DNA from: Rhodospirillaceae bacterium
GTDB lineage: Bacteria; Pseudomonadota; Alphaproteobacteria; Thalassobaculales; Thalassobaculaceae
Length of the DNA: 64,000 nt
Reading direction: 5' to 3'
NCBI GenBank assembly: GCA_018401495.1
Contig: JAGYJX010000006.1
Span: 558,001 to 622,000 of the forward strand
The first letter of the stretch is position 1; each line of letters opens with the position of its first letter. The notes beneath the pieces were generated by a model, which saw nothing but the letters and a program-made list of their open reading frames with translations, made no database searches and had not been told where the DNA came from. The position numbers and the translations under genes were made by a program. Below, in pieces: positions 9,107-18,567 of the stretch.

Positions 9107-9674
9107 TCACGGCAGCTCGCTGATCGACTCGAGCTGGGATTCCGGCGGAACGTGGGTTCCGCCGGCCTTCTCGATGGCGGAGTCCAGGTCGCGCTGGCTG
9201 CACAGGCCGAGGAACACCGGGTGCCGCGGCTGGATGTTCGGGCTGTTCCAGTGCGTGCGCTCGCGGATCTTGTTGATGGTGTCCTTGGTGGTACCGATCA
9301 GCCGCGAGATCTGGGCGTCCTTCAGCTCCGGGTGATGCTTCACCAGCCAGGCGATGGCGTCCGGCTTGTCGCCGCGCTTGGCGATCGGAATGTACTTGGG
9401 GCCCTTGGTCTTCTGGATCGGCTTGGGCAGGTTGCTGGTCGCCATCTGGAGGCGCCCCTTGGGGTTGGCCTCGCAGCGCTCGATCTCGGCCCGGGTGACC
9501 TGGTTGGCCTGGATCGGATCGAAGCCCTGGATGCCCGGCCGACACCTCGCCGTCGGCGATCGCCTGGACCTCCAGTGGGTGCAGCCCGACGAACGCCGCG
9601 ATCTGCTCGAAGGTGAGACCGGTGTTGTCGATAAGCCACACGGCGGTGGCCTTCGGCATGAGCGGTTGCGCCAT
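9107..9674 (-). CDS. trcR: TrcR-like cell-cycle transcriptional regulator, DUF1013 (one frameshift)
   Basis: About 188 aa after correcting one extra base near 9540. Begins MAQPLMPKATAVWLIDNT and GLTFEQIAAFVGLHPLEVQ, and later has AWLVKHHPELKDAQISRLIGTT and RTHWNS. These match the DUF1013/TrcR proteins of alphaproteobacteria, which have helix-turn-helix regions and bind with RNA polymerase in Caulobacter (family knowledge). A good ribosome site (AGAGAGGAC) precedes the ATG. Confidence 0.85.
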
Positions 9675-9807
9675 GATGTCCTCTCTTCGGCCGCGGCGTC
9701 ACCGACGTCGACGCCCGGCTTCAATCCAGTCCACGTGTCGGGATTCGTGTCCTATATAGGGATTTCCGTTTCGCCCGGCAAAGCTTTATCTGTGCAATAT
9801 CCGATCG

Positions 9808-10843
9808 TCAGTCGGGTGCGCACAGCGCCTTGTCGACCTCCAGCACGAGCTTGCCGATCACCGTGTCGCCGGCCAGCAGGTCGTGCGCGGCGTCGCGCAT
9901 CCGCCAGGTCGAAGGTGGTGTGGATGATCGGCTGGACCTGCCGGCGGGTCAGCCGCGGCCACAATCCGGCGTAGACCGCTTCGGCGAGGGTCGCCTTCTG
10001 CAGGTCGTTGCGATCGCGCAGGGTGGAGCCGGTCAGCACGAGACGCTTGCGGGCCACCTGGCGAAGATCCAGCTCGGCGACGGAGCCGCCGACGAAGCCG
10101 ATGCTGACCAGCCGACCCTCGGTGGCCAGGACCGCCATGTTGGACGCGAAATGCGAGGCCCCTGCCAGGTCCAGCACGACATCGGCGCCGCCGCTGACCG
10201 CCGCGATCGCCGCCGCCCAGTCCTCGGCGCGGTAGTCGAAGGCCCGCTCCGCGCCGAGGGCGACGCAGGCCTCGCGCTTGGCGGCGGTGCCGGCGGTGGC
10301 GAACACCCGGCAGTCGAGGGCGGAGGCGACCTGGATGGCGAGCGTGCCGACGCCGCTGGCGCCGGCGTGGATCACCACCGCCTTCGGCACCTCGAGTCCG
10401 CCGCGCATCACCAGGTTGTCCCAGACCGTGAAGGCGGCCTCCGGAAGTGCCGCGGCCTCCACCATGTCGAAGTCGCCCGGCACCGGCAGCACGCAGCGCC
10501 GGTGGGCGATCGCGTAGTCGGCGTAGCCGCCGCCGGCGATCAGCGCGCACACCCGCTGGCCGGGCTGGGGAGCCGGCACCACCGGGACCTCACCGAGCAC
10601 CAGGGGGGCGTCCTGGCCGACCGCCTCGACAATTCCCGAAACCTCGAGGCCGAGAACGTCGGAGGCCCCCGGCGGCGGGGCGCGACGGCCCTGGCGCTGG
10701 AAGAGGTCGGCGCGGTTGACCCCGGCCGCGACCACCCGGATGAGGACTTCGTTGCGGCCGGGCTGCGGTATCGGCCGGGTCGTCAACTCGATCCCGCCCT
10801 CTGGGGTGGCGACGGCGACTCGCATGGACTCGGTTCGACTCAT
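9808..10843 (-). CDS. zinc-independent NADPH:quinone oxidoreductase (one frameshift)
   Basis: About 344 aa after correction. MDR superfamily, quinone oxidoreductase/PIG3 type: GVNRADLFQRQG near the N-terminus, the NADPH motif HAGASGVGT and a GAERAFDYR segment. No zinc-binding Cys cluster is seen. The frame breaks near 9900: LADAR continues as AHDLLAGDTVIGKLVLEVD. Start could be 10843 or 10825; neither has a clear ribosome site. Confidence 0.8.
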
Positions 10844-10976
10844 GGGGAGACTCGCGGACGGGCGACGGCGGGCGGTCGCCAAGGGTGCTACCAAATGCCG
10901 ACTCGCTTTACCATAGGTCGGCCGACGCGGGCAGGGCAGGGGCGTCGGGACGTGGCAACAGGATGGGAGAAGCGTC

Positions 10977-11159
10977 GTGGAACTTGATGACCTGGAACCG
11001 CGCCGTCAGACCAAGAAGCCGAAGGACCTGTCAACCTGGAGCGTCGAGGACCTTGAAGCCTACATCGCGGCGATGGAGGCGGAGATCGTGCGCACCCGTG
11101 CTGTCATCGCCGACAAGATGGGTGTGGCCTCGGCGGCCGATGCGCTCTTCAAGCGGTGA
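10977..11159 (+). CDS. DUF1192 small protein
   Basis: 60 aa, GTG start preceded by GATGGGAGA. The pattern LSTWSVEDLEAYIAAMEAEI with a following short helix matches DUF1192, a small conserved alphaproteobacterial family of unknown function, often beside quinone oxidoreductase genes. Here it is divergent from one. Confidence 0.8.
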   Translation: MELDDLEPRRQTKKPKDLSTWSVEDLEAYIAAMEAEIVRTRAVIADKMGVASAADALFKR

Positions 11160-11255
11160 AGACCTCGCGAGCCGGGCCTGTGCGGATTCCGGTCTGGACT
11201 CCAGCGAGTATTTGGCTGTATTTGCGGCCGCCGGAGTTGCCGGCGACGCAGGCTC

Positions 11256-11284
11256 TTGACCCTGGTCAGGGCGCTCGCTAGCGT
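11256..11284 (+). promoter_or_regulatory. sigma-70-type promoter for the metY operon
   Basis: TTGACC (11256-11261), 17-base spacer, TAGCGT (11279-11284). It lies about 170 bases upstream of the O-acetylhomoserine sulfhydrylase start and would give a long leader transcript. Confidence 0.5.
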
Positions 11285-11290
11285 GACCCG

Positions 11291-11457
11291 AAGCAAGTTG
11301 AGCAGGGAGCTCACGGCGAAAGCCCGGACGGGGCCGCGGAAGACGCGGCCCCGTAACCGTGTCGGCAGCCGGCTTTCCGGCTCGCCGGGGGGAGGTGCGG
11401 CACCCGCACCTCGGCTACACTGCCGGCCGGAACGATGACCTTCGAGGAGCGGCGACC
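11291..11457 (+). promoter_or_regulatory. structured 5' leader of the metY operon
   Basis: The leader carries three strong hairpins: ACGGGGCCGCG/CGCGGCCCCGT (11328-11354, 5-base loop), AGCCGG/CCGGCT (from about 11368) and GAGGTGCGG/CCGCACCTC just before 11415. I find none of the core sequences of SAM-I, SAM-II, SAH or cobalamin riboswitches that I know. A regulatory RNA is plausible because of the position upstream of a sulfur-assimilation gene. Confidence 0.4.
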
Positions 11458-12768
11458 ATGGGCACGGACGGCAACGTCTTCGGCTTCGACACCCTGAGCC
11501 TGCACGCCGGCCAGCAGCCCGACCCGGCGACCGGGGCCCGGGCGGTGCCGATCTACCAGACCACCTCCTTCGTGTTCCGTGACGTCGACCACGCCGCCTC
11601 GCTGTTCAACCTGGAGCGCGCCGGCCACATCTACTCGCGGATCTCGAACCCGACCGTCGCCGTGCTCGAGGAGCGGGTGGCGGCGCTGGAGGGTGGGGTC
11701 GGCGCGATCGCCACCGCCAGCGGCCACGCCGGCCTGTTCCTGGCGATCGCCACGCTGATGGGCCAGGGCGGGCACATCGTCGCCTCCTCGGCGCTTTACG
11801 GCGGCAGCCACAACCTGTTCAGCCACACGCTGCCGCGCTTCGGCATCGAGACCACCAAGGTCCACCCGCGCGACCACGACGGCTTCCGGCGCGCGATCCG
11901 GCCGGAAACCCGGCTGGTGTTCGGCGAGACCATCGGCAACCCCGGCCTCGAGGTGATGGACATCGCCGCCCTGGCGGCGGTGGCCCACGAGGCCGGGGTC
12001 CCGCTGCTGGTCGACAGCACCTTCGCGACCCCGCACCTCTGCCGGCCGATCGACCACGGCGCCGACCTGGTGCTGCACTCCGCCACCAAGTGGCTCGGCG
12101 GGCACGGCGTGGCGATCGGCGGTGTGCTGGTCGACGGCGGCACCTTCGACTGGGAGGCGTCCGGCAAGTTCCCGACCCTGACCGAACCCTACGCCGGCTA
12201 CCACGGTCTCGATTTCGCCGAGGAGTTCGGCCCGCAGGCCTTCCTGATGCGCGCCCGCTCCGAGGGGCTGCGCGACTTCGGCGCCTGCATGAGCCCGGCC
12301 AACGCCTTCCACATCCTGCAGGGCATCGAGACCCTGCCGCTGCGCATGGACCGCCACGTCGCCAACGCCCGGGCCGTCGTCGGCTTCCTGGCGGCGGCCG
12401 ACGAGGTCTCGTGGGTCGCCTATCCGGAGCTGGACGGCCATCCCGACAAGGCGCTGGCGGCGCGGCTGCTGCCCAAGGGGGCGGGCTCGATGGTGGCGTT
12501 CGGCATCAAGGGCGGCCGCGAGGCCGGCCGCGCCTTCATCGAGCGGCTGCAGCTGTGGTCGCATCTCGCCAACGTCGGCGACGCCAAGTCCCTGGTGATT
12601 CACCCGGCCAGCACCACCCACCAGCAGATGGACGCCGCCACCATGGCGGCGGCCGGCCTGTCGGAGGATCTGGTGCGGCTGTCGGTCGGGCTGGAGGATC
12701 CGAAGGACCTGATCGACGACCTGAAGCAGGCGCTGCGGGCCGCCGCCCGCTCCGCCAAGGCGGCCTGA
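11458..12768 (+). CDS. metY: O-acetylhomoserine sulfhydrylase (aminocarboxypropyltransferase)
   Basis: 436 aa, usual for MetY. PLP enzyme that makes homocysteine from O-acetylhomoserine and sulfide. GFDTLSLHAGQQPDP N-terminus, YSRISNPTVAVLEERVAALEGG, and the PLP lysine Lys211 in SATKWLGGHG. The MetY-type GHGVAIGGVLVDGGTFDW loop distinguishes it from cystathionine enzymes. GAGGAGCGGCGACC precedes the ATG. First gene of an apparent three-gene operon with a hydrolase and a thioesterase. Confidence 0.92.
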   Translation: MGTDGNVFGFDTLSLHAGQQPDPATGARAVPIYQTTSFVFRDVDHAASLFNLERAGHIYSRISNPTVAVLEERVAALEGGVGAIATASGHAGLFLAIATLMGQGGHIVASSALYGGSHNLFSHTLPRFGIETTKVHPRDHDGFRRAIRPETRLVFGETIGNPGLEVMDIAALAAVAHEAGVPLLVDSTFATPHLCRPIDHGADLVLHSATKWLGGHGVAIGGVLVDGGTFDWEASGKFPTLTEPYAGYHGLDFAEEFGPQAFLMRARSEGLRDFGACMSPANAFHILQGIETLPLRMDRHVANARAVVGFLAAADEVSWVAYPELDGHPDKALAARLLPKGAGSMVAFGIKGGREAGRAFIERLQLWSHLANVGDAKSLVIHPASTTHQQMDAATMAAAGLSEDLVRLSVGLEDPKDLIDDLKQALRAAARSAKAA

Positions 12769-12772
12769 GGCC

Positions 12773-13576
12773 ATGCGCTTCGCGGTTGACGGCAAGGGCG
12801 CCTTCGCTGCCACCGGCGGGCGCCCGTTCGACCCGGCGCTGCCGGCTCTGGTGTGCCTGCACGGCGCCGGCATGGACCACACGGTGTGGACGATGCAGAC
12901 CCGCTACTTCGCCCATCACGGCTGGTCGGTCCTGGCGCTCGACCTGCCGGGGCATGGCGGCAGCGAGGGACCGGCCCTGACCACGGTCGAGGCCATGGGG
13001 GCCTGGGCGCTGTCGGCCCTGGCGGCGGCCGGCGGCCGGCGCGCCGCCTTCGCCGGGCACTCGATGGGCGCGCTGGCGGCGCTGGAGGCGGCGGCTGCGG
13101 CCGGCGACGACGCGATCGCCCTGCTGCTGCTCGGGGTGGTGCCGACCATGGCGGTGCATCCCGACCTGCAGGCGGCGGCCGATTCCGGCGACCACCGCGC
13201 CGTCGAGACCATGATCGGCTGGGGCTTCGGGCGCGCCATGCAGATCGGCGGCAACCGGGCGCCGGGCAGCTGGGTGTCGGGGGCCGGCCTGCGGGTGCTG
13301 GAGCGCGGCCTCGCGGGCGCGCTCGGCAACGACCTGCGCGCCTCCAGCGGCTATGCCGGGGCGCTGGCGGCGGCGGCGCGGGTGCGCTGCCCGGCGCTGA
13401 TCCTGGCCGGCGACGACGACCGCATGACGCCGGCGCGGCAGGTCCGGCCGCTGGCCGAGGCGCTGGCCGACGCCAGCGTGGTCACCCTGGCGCGGACCGG
13501 TCACATGATGCCGATCGAACGCCCGGACGAGACCCTGGACGCGATGCGCGATTTCCTGGCGGTGGCCGGGCGATGA
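12773..13576 (+). CDS. alpha/beta-fold hydrolase
   Basis: 267 aa. Nucleophile elbow GHSMG (Ser97), [10 protein letters not shown] oxyanion loop near 30-39, an acid region GDDDRMTP at about 212-219 and catalytic His244 in [10 protein letters not shown]. Starts 4 bases after the metY stop and overlaps the thioesterase by 4 bases, so it is cotranscribed. Substrate unknown; an ester or thioester is likely. Confidence 0.85.
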   Translation: MRFAVDGKGAFAATGGRPFDPALPALVCLHGAGMDHTVWTMQTRYFAHHGWSVLALDLPGHGGSEGPALTTVEAMGAWALSALAAAGGRRAAFAGHSMGALAALEAAAAAGDDAIALLLLGVVPTMAVHPDLQAAADSGDHRAVETMIGWGFGRAMQIGGNRAPGSWVSGAGLRVLERGLAGALGNDLRASSGYAGALAAAARVRCPALILAGDDDRMTPARQVRPLAEALADASVVTLARTGHMMPIERPDETLDAMRDFLAVAGR

Positions 13577-14013
13577 CGGACCGCGACCCCGACCCGACCC
13601 GGGCCGACTACCGGCGCTTCCAGACCATCTCCACCCGGTGGATGGACAACGACGTCTACGGCCACGTCAACAACGTCCAGTACTACTCGTACTTCGACAC
13701 CGCGGTGAACCAGTACCTCATCGAGGAGGGTGGCCTCGACTACCTGAACGGCGCGACCGTCGGGCTGGTGGTGGAGACCGGGTGTTCCTATCGGCGTCCC
13801 ATCGCCTTCCCCGACGTGGTCGAGACCGGCATCCGGGTCGCCCGCATCGGGACCTCCTCGGTGACCTACGAGGTCGGGATCTTCAAGCGCGGCGAGGACG
13901 CCGTCTGCGCCTTTGGGCGCTTCGTGCACGTCTATGTCGATCGCGCCAGCAACCGGCCCGTGGCGATCCCGGAACGCGCGCGGGCGGCGATGGAGGCGAT
14001 ACTCAGCGCCTGA
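13573..14013 (+). CDS. hotdog-fold acyl-CoA thioesterase (4HBT type)
   Basis: 146 aa, single hotdog domain. [23 protein letters not shown] is the 4-hydroxybenzoyl-CoA thioesterase signature, with the catalytic Asp at about 27 and HVNN after it. ATGA overlap with the upstream hydrolase. Hydrolyses an acyl-CoA of unknown chain. Confidence 0.88.
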   Translation: MTDRDPDPTRADYRRFQTISTRWMDNDVYGHVNNVQYYSYFDTAVNQYLIEEGGLDYLNGATVGLVVETGCSYRRPIAFPDVVETGIRVARIGTSSVTYEVGIFKRGEDAVCAFGRFVHVYVDRASNRPVAIPERARAAMEAILSA

Positions 14014-14036
14014 TGGCGGACGGACGATGGCCGACG

Positions 14037-14069
14037 CAAAAGGGGCCGGCCCCCGTGAGGGCCGGCCCC
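14037..14069 (-). terminator. intrinsic terminator of the small heat-shock gene
   Basis: Perfect 11-bp stem GGGGCCGGCCC / GGGCCGGCCCC (14042-14052, 14059-14069) with a 6-base loop, followed on the minus strand by a T run. It lies 28 bases after the hsp20 stop and may also end the convergent thioesterase operon. Confidence 0.8.
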
Positions 14070-14096
14070 GCCGTTCGGTCCGCCGTCAGGTCGGCG

Positions 14097-14567
14097 TCAC
14101 GCCGCCTTCCGGCCCTCGATCGCCTTCGCCGCCGCGGCGCCGCCGATCTCGATCTTGCGCGGCTTCATCGCCTCGGGCACCTCGCGGACGAGTGCCACGT
14201 GCAACAGGCCGTGCTCGAGTGACGCGCCGTTCACACGGATGTGGTCGGCCAGATCGAACCGGCGCTCGAAGCTGCGCGAAGCGATCCCGCGATGCAGATA
14301 GTTGCGGGTTTCCTCCTCGCTCTTCTCGATCTTGCCGGAGATCACGAGTTGGCCGTTCTCGGCGGTGATGTCGAGATCGCCCTCGCTGAAGCCGGCTACC
14401 GCCATGGTGATGCGGTATTCGTCCTCGTTGAGCTTCTCGATGTTGTAGGGCGGGAAAGTCGGCACATTGGCCGCTTCGGTCGCGCGCATGGCGTGATCCA
14501 GAAGCCGGGCCATCCGGTCGAAGCCGACGGTGGAACGGAACACAGGGGTCAGATCAAGAGTGCGCAT
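14097..14567 (-). CDS. small heat-shock protein Hsp20 (IbpA type)
   Basis: 156 aa. N-terminal [18 protein letters not shown], then [20 protein letters not shown] and an alpha-crystallin domain (about 35-130). ATP-independent holdase that binds unfolding proteins in the cytoplasm. AGGAGGA (14574-14580) lies ahead of the ATG. The leader appears to carry an RNA thermometer and an RpoH-type promoter (separate entries). Confidence 0.92.
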   Translation of the reverse strand: MRTLDLTPVFRSTVGFDRMARLLDHAMRATEAANVPTFPPYNIEKLNEDEYRITMAVAGFSEGDLDITAENGQLVISGKIEKSEEETRNYLHRGIASRSFERRFDLADHIRVNGASLEHGLLHVALVREVPEAMKPRKIEIGGAAAAKAIEGRKAA

Positions 14568-14668
14568 GCCACATCCTCCTCAGAAGCGATGGGTTTTTCA
14601 TCCTGCGGCCCGCCTGTTGCGGCCGGACCGCTAGTCGAAGCCGGAAGCCCGGGATCCGGCGCCTCCAA
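14568..14668 (-). promoter_or_regulatory. ROSE-like RNA thermometer in the hsp20 leader
   Basis: In the transcript UCGCU (14585-14589) stands four bases before the ribosome site AGGAGGA (14574-14580). This fits the ROSE hallmark, a UYGCU motif that pairs imperfectly with the Shine-Dalgarno sequence and melts on heating. Further upstream a GC-rich inverted repeat (GCGGTCCGGCCGC / GCGGGCCGC) gives a second hairpin, as in multi-hairpin ROSE elements. Pairing was judged by eye only. Confidence 0.5.
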
Positions 14669-14674
14669 CATTGC

Positions 14675-14706
14675 ATGAGGTGGGAAACTCGGATCTGTTC
14701 GTCAAG
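14675..14706 (-). promoter_or_regulatory. RpoH (sigma-32)-type promoter for hsp20
   Basis: On the minus strand CTTGAC (14706-14701) and CCCACCTCAT (14684-14675) are separated by 16 bases. This resembles the heat-shock consensus CTTGAAA-N(11-16)-CCCCATNT and would start a leader of about 100 bases. Confidence 0.5.
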
Positions 14707-14769
14707 AGGGGGAACGTCCGTAGGCCCCGGGGGTTGGCAGATACAGGCCACAACCCCATACTCGTTTTG

Positions 14770-15222
14770 ATGTCGGAACAAGTTAACCATCCTCTGCCCG
14801 CACCGCGCGTCGCAGCGTTCGACGGCACCTACCGCGAGGTGATGAGCCTGCTCGAGCAGGCGCGAGGACTGGCCTTGACCCCTTGGTTCGTGGTCGGCGT
14901 GGACCAGGGGGCGGGCTCCGAAGCGCCGGCCCTGCTGCGCCTGGAAGCCAGTTGCGAGGCGTTGCGCGTAACCTCGCGGCTCACGCACTGCCTGGCCTGG
15001 GTGCTGGTGCACAAGGCCATTCACGCCGGCGAACTCTCGGCCGACGCCGCCTACGAGCCGGCCAACCGGCTGAGCGGCGGGCCGGTCTGCCTCGCGATCG
15101 GTGGAGAGGCCAACCCACGTCTGCCGAAGGCGCTGCGCGCGCTGCTGGAGGCCAGCCGGGTGCTTTACGTTCGCCTGGCTCGGCTCGACGAGAGGATGGC
15201 GGCTGCAGCGCCCGCCGAATGA
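14770..15222 (+). CDS. DUF1465 family protein
   Basis: 150 aa from the ATG at 14770, mostly helical, with FDGTYREVMSLLEQARGLAL near the N-terminus and a central LRVTSRLTHCLAWVLVHKAI helix. This pattern fits DUF1465, an alphaproteobacterial family of unknown function commonly placed near hsp20 or rpmE. No strong ribosome site is seen. Confidence 0.7.
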   Translation: MSEQVNHPLPAPRVAAFDGTYREVMSLLEQARGLALTPWFVVGVDQGAGSEAPALLRLEASCEALRVTSRLTHCLAWVLVHKAIHAGELSADAAYEPANRLSGGPVCLAIGGEANPRLPKALRALLEASRVLYVRLARLDERMAAAAPAE

Positions 15223-15266
15223 GCGGGCCGGGTCGGACAGCCCGAACGCGGTAACCACAGCCCGAA

Positions 15267-15292
15267 CGAAAACGGCGGCCCTGAGGCCGCCG
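15267..15292 (-). terminator. intrinsic terminator after rpmE
   Basis: CGGCGGCC / GGCCGCCG stem (15273-15280, 15285-15292) with a CTGA loop. On the minus strand it is followed by TTTTCG. It sits between the convergent ends of rpmE and the DUF1465 gene. Confidence 0.7.
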
Positions 15293-15318
15293 CCGCTATT
15301 CCAGGCCGAAGCCGTCGA

Positions 15319-15537
15319 TCAGAGCTTCAGGCCGCCGAAGCGCTTGTTGAAGCGCGCCACCTGACCGCCGCTGTCGACGATACGGTGATGGCCAGTCCAG
15401 GCCGGATGCGACTTGGGATCAATTTCCAGACGGATAACCGCACCCGCCTGGCCGTAGGTCGACCGAGTCATGTACTCGGTACCATCGGTCATGATGATCT
15501 TGATCTCGTGATAGTCGGGATGGATGTCGGCCTTCAT
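15319..15537 (-). CDS. rpmE: 50S ribosomal protein L31
   Basis: 72 aa. Begins [20 protein letters not shown], contains SHPAWTG and ends near [10 protein letters not shown], the alphaproteobacterial L31 pattern. The CxxC zinc motif is absent, as in the zinc-free form. GGAGAGACCCG precedes the ATG. It is last in the minus-strand group efp-suhB-ompA-motA-like-motB-like. Confidence 0.95.
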   Translation of the reverse strand: MKADIHPDYHEIKIIMTDGTEYMTRSTYGQAGAVIRLEIDPKSHPAWTGHHRIVDSGGQVARFNKRFGGLKL

Positions 15538-15683
15538 CGGGTCTCTCCAGCGCCGGCGCACGTCGCGCGCCCGACGGATCCAGGATCGTTCGGAAGGCGG
15601 GTAGATACCCGAAGCCGGTGCGGCGTGCAACCCCGAACCGCCGATCGTGCGAGCGCGCCGGACTCGCCGTGCGCGGGGCTGGC

Positions 15684-17371
15684 TCAGCGCTGGGTCAGCT
15701 TCATTTCGATGCGGCGGTTGCGCTCCAGGTCGCCGGGGGCGATCGGCTGGTATTCGCCGTAGCCGGTGGCCGAGAGGCGCTCGGCCGGCAGGCCCTGTTC
15801 GACCAGATACTTGACCACCGAGATCGCCCGCCCGGCCGAAAGCTCCCAGTTGCTGCGGAACTGCTCGTTGTTGATCGGCACGGTGTCGGTGTGGCCCTCG
15901 ACCTGCAGGATCCAGTTGATGTTGCTGGGAATCCGCGGGGTGATCTCGCGCAGGGTGGCGGCGAACTGGGCGAGCTTGTCCTTGCCGGCGTCGGCGATCT
16001 GCGCCGACCCGGACCCGAACAGCACCTCGGACTGGAACACGAAGCGGTCGCCGACGATGCGCACGTCGTCGCGATCCGACAGCACCTCGCTCAGGCGTCC
16101 GAAGAACTCGCTGCGGAACCGCGCCAGCTCCTGCACCTTGGTCGCCAGCGCGGCGTTCGAGCCGCCGGCCGAGGTCGACGATCTGCGCCCGCTGCTCACG
16201 GTTCGCGGATTCCGAGGTTTCCAGCACCGCCTCGATCCGGGCCAGCTGCTCGCGCAGGGCGGCGATCTGGGCGTTCAGCATCTCGACCTGCCGGCGGGCC
16301 TCGGCGGAGGTCTTCTGCTCCTCGGTCAGGGCCTCCTCGGTGCGCTGCTGCTCGCTGAGCAGCTCCTCGAGGCGGACGTCGCGCTCCTCGAGTCTCGGTC
16401 TGCGCGAGTTGGGTGCGCTCGGCCTCCTCGGCGATCCGCGCCTCCAGTCGGCGGGTGGTGTCGCGCTCCTCGCCGAGTTCCGCCTCGAGCCGCACCACGC
16501 GCTGGTCGGCCTTGGTCAGCGCCTCGGTCAGTTCGGCGAGCCGGGCGCGGGTCTCCTCGTTGGTCTCGGCGAGTGTCCGCACCTGGGCCTCGGCGGCGTC
16601 GATCTCGCCGATCAGCAGGACCACCTTGCGCTCGGCCTCGTCGCGGGCCTCCTCGCTCGCCTCGACGCGGGCGGCGAGCGTGTCGCGCGCCCGCACCAGG
16701 GCGGTGATCTCGGCCTCCAGCGTCTCGCGGGTCTGGCGCAGCGCCTGCAGGTCGCGCCGCAGGCGTTCCAGGTCCCTGATCTGCAGCTCGATGGTCTCCC
16801 GGTTCGCCTCGATCACCCGGAACGCCTGCTCGAGCTCGGCGGCGCTCTGGGCGCGCTCGGCGCCCGCCATGCCGGCTTCCTCCTCGACCGCCCGGAGCTT
16901 GCCGAGCAGCGCGTCGCGTTCGCGCAGCACCTGCAGGAGGCGGGCGTCGATGCCCTGCCGCGCCGCGTCGCTCTCGTCGAGCCGGCGCTGCAGCACCGCC
17001 CGGCTCGCCATCAGCTCGCCGAGCCGGGTCTCCAGCGTGTCGCGCGCCGTGGTCAGCTGGGTGACCTGGTTGGCGAGCGCCTCGCGCGCCGTGATCGAGG
17101 TCTGCAGTTCGGCCGACAGCTGGGCGACCGTCACCCGCAACTCGGCGCTGCTCTCGCGCTCCAGCGACAGCAGCTCGCTCAGCTCGGCGACCTGGCGGGT
17201 CAGGCGGGCCAGCGACTCGTCCTTACCCGACAGGATGCTCGTCATGTAGAACTGGGCGACGACGAAGATCATCAGGATGAAGATGATCACCATCAGCATC
17301 GTGGCCAGGGCGTCGACGAACCCCGGCCAGATGTTGCTGTCTCGTTGACGTCGTCGGGCCAGGCTCGACAT
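15684..17371 (-). CDS. MotB-like membrane protein with long coiled coil and OmpA domain (two frameshifts)
   Basis: About 561 aa when joined. One membrane segment at about 20-45, with Asp20 in GFVDALATM at its start, where MotB/TolR/ExbD carry the proton-binding Asp. Then about 320 residues of heptad-rich, Glu/Arg/Leu-rich coiled coil. Finally an OmpA/MotB peptidoglycan-binding domain ([33 protein letters not shown]). Frame breaks near 16397 and 16163. It starts 7 bases after the MotA-like gene. The long stalk would reach across the periplasm. Function unknown; the pair is conserved in relatives to my knowledge. Confidence 0.8.
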
Positions 17372-17378
17372 GCGCGCC

Positions 17379-18515
17379 TCAGCGGTCCTCTTCGGCCAGC
17401 GCCGCGATGGTTCGCGCCACCAGTCGGATTTCCCCCCGCAACTCCTCGGTCATCTGGGCGCGTCCGGAGGCCCCGTCCTCCAGCATCCGGGCCATGTAGG
17501 CCTCGATGTTGCGCAGGTGGCTGCGCACGATCTCGTCGCGGCTGCCACCCGACATGTCGGCGAGCCGCGCCAGGATCGGGCGCAACTCGCCCTGGGTGGT
17601 CACGAGCCGTTCCAGCAGGTCGCGGTCGCCGTCGAGCCGGTCGGACAGCGCGCCCAGCCGGTCGACCAGCGCCATCAGGGTCTGGTTGGCGCCGCGCCGG
17701 TCCTCCTCGCCGCGCGCCATCACGCGCTGCAGCTTGTCGAGGGATTCAGCCGTCTGCTCCATCAGCGCCTGCTGGAACGCGGTGGCCGAATGCTCGCCCT
17801 CGAAGGCGAACGACCCCGAGGTGAGCCGGGTCAGGCTGGCCAGCCATTCCTCGAGTTCGTTGTAGAACCGGTTCTGGGCCTGGCCGAGTTGCAGGTCCAG
17901 GAAGCCGAGCACCAGCGATCCGGCCAGACCGAACAGCGACGAGCTGAAAGCGGTGCCCATGCCGGACAGCGGCGACTGCAGACCGGCCTTCAGACTGGTG
18001 AACACCTGCCCGAGGTCGCCGCCTTCGATGCTGAGGCCGTCGATCACGCTGCCGACGGCACCGATGGTGTTGAGCAGCCCCCAGAACGTCCCGAGCAGGC
18101 CGAGGAAGATCAGCAGCCCGGCGAGGTAGCGGGCGATGTCCCGGGATTCCTCGAGCCGCACCGAGATGCTGTCCAGCAGCGAGCGCAGCGATATCGCCGA
18201 CAGGCTCTGCCGGCTGCCCGGCTGGCGGTCGCCGAGCAGGGTCGCCACCGGAACCAGCAGGCTCGGCGGTTCCTGTGCCGACGCGCCGAGGGAGTTGGTG
18301 CGGTAGCCCTCGATCCACTGGACTTCGGGGACCAGCCGGAAGACCTGCCGGAAGATGAACCCGATGCCGATCACCAGGACACCGAGGATCACGCCGTTGA
18401 GCGCGGCGTTGGCGAGGAAAGCCTCGCTCAGCGGTCCGCCCAGCACACCGCACACCACCGCGACGGCCACCAGGAAGACCACCATTCGGATCAGGTATCG
18501 GCGCGGATCGGTCAC
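17379..18515 (-). CDS. MotA/TolQ/ExbB-type proton channel protein
   Basis: 378 aa, intact. Two N-terminal membrane segments (about 7-27 and 37-60), then a TolQ/ExbB-like pair: ARYLAGLLIFLGLLGTFWGLL and GTAFSSSLFGLAGSLVLGFL. A soluble C-terminal half of about 150 residues is predicted helical. With the downstream MotB-like protein it should form an ion-driven stator. It differs from flagellar MotA in lacking flagellar neighbours and in its long tail. Confidence 0.8.
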   Translation of the reverse strand: MTDPRRYLIRMVVFLVAVAVVCGVLGGPLSEAFLANAALNGVILGVLVIGIGFIFRQVFRLVPEVQWIEGYRTNSLGASAQEPPSLLVPVATLLGDRQPGSRQSLSAISLRSLLDSISVRLEESRDIARYLAGLLIFLGLLGTFWGLLNTIGAVGSVIDGLSIEGGDLGQVFTSLKAGLQSPLSGMGTAFSSSLFGLAGSLVLGFLDLQLGQAQNRFYNELEEWLASLTRLTSGSFAFEGEHSATAFQQALMEQTAESLDKLQRVMARGEEDRRGANQTLMALVDRLGALSDRLDGDRDLLERLVTTQGELRPILARLADMSGGSRDEIVRSHLRNIEAYMARMLEDGASGRAQMTEELRGEIRLVARTIAALAEEDR

Positions 18516-18567
18516 CGGCCTCGCTCCACGGATTGGGCGGCGTCCACGCCGACGGGCCGGTGACCGT

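Noticed and set aside
11160..11457. Known SAM-II or SAM-I riboswitch upstream of metY
   Set aside because: The conserved core sequences of these classes are not visible; the region is listed only as an unassigned structured leader.
15684..18515. Zorya defence system
   Set aside because: ZorA/ZorB-like parts could be argued, but the coiled coil is on the MotB-like side and no ZorC, ZorD or ZorE helicase/nuclease genes are present.
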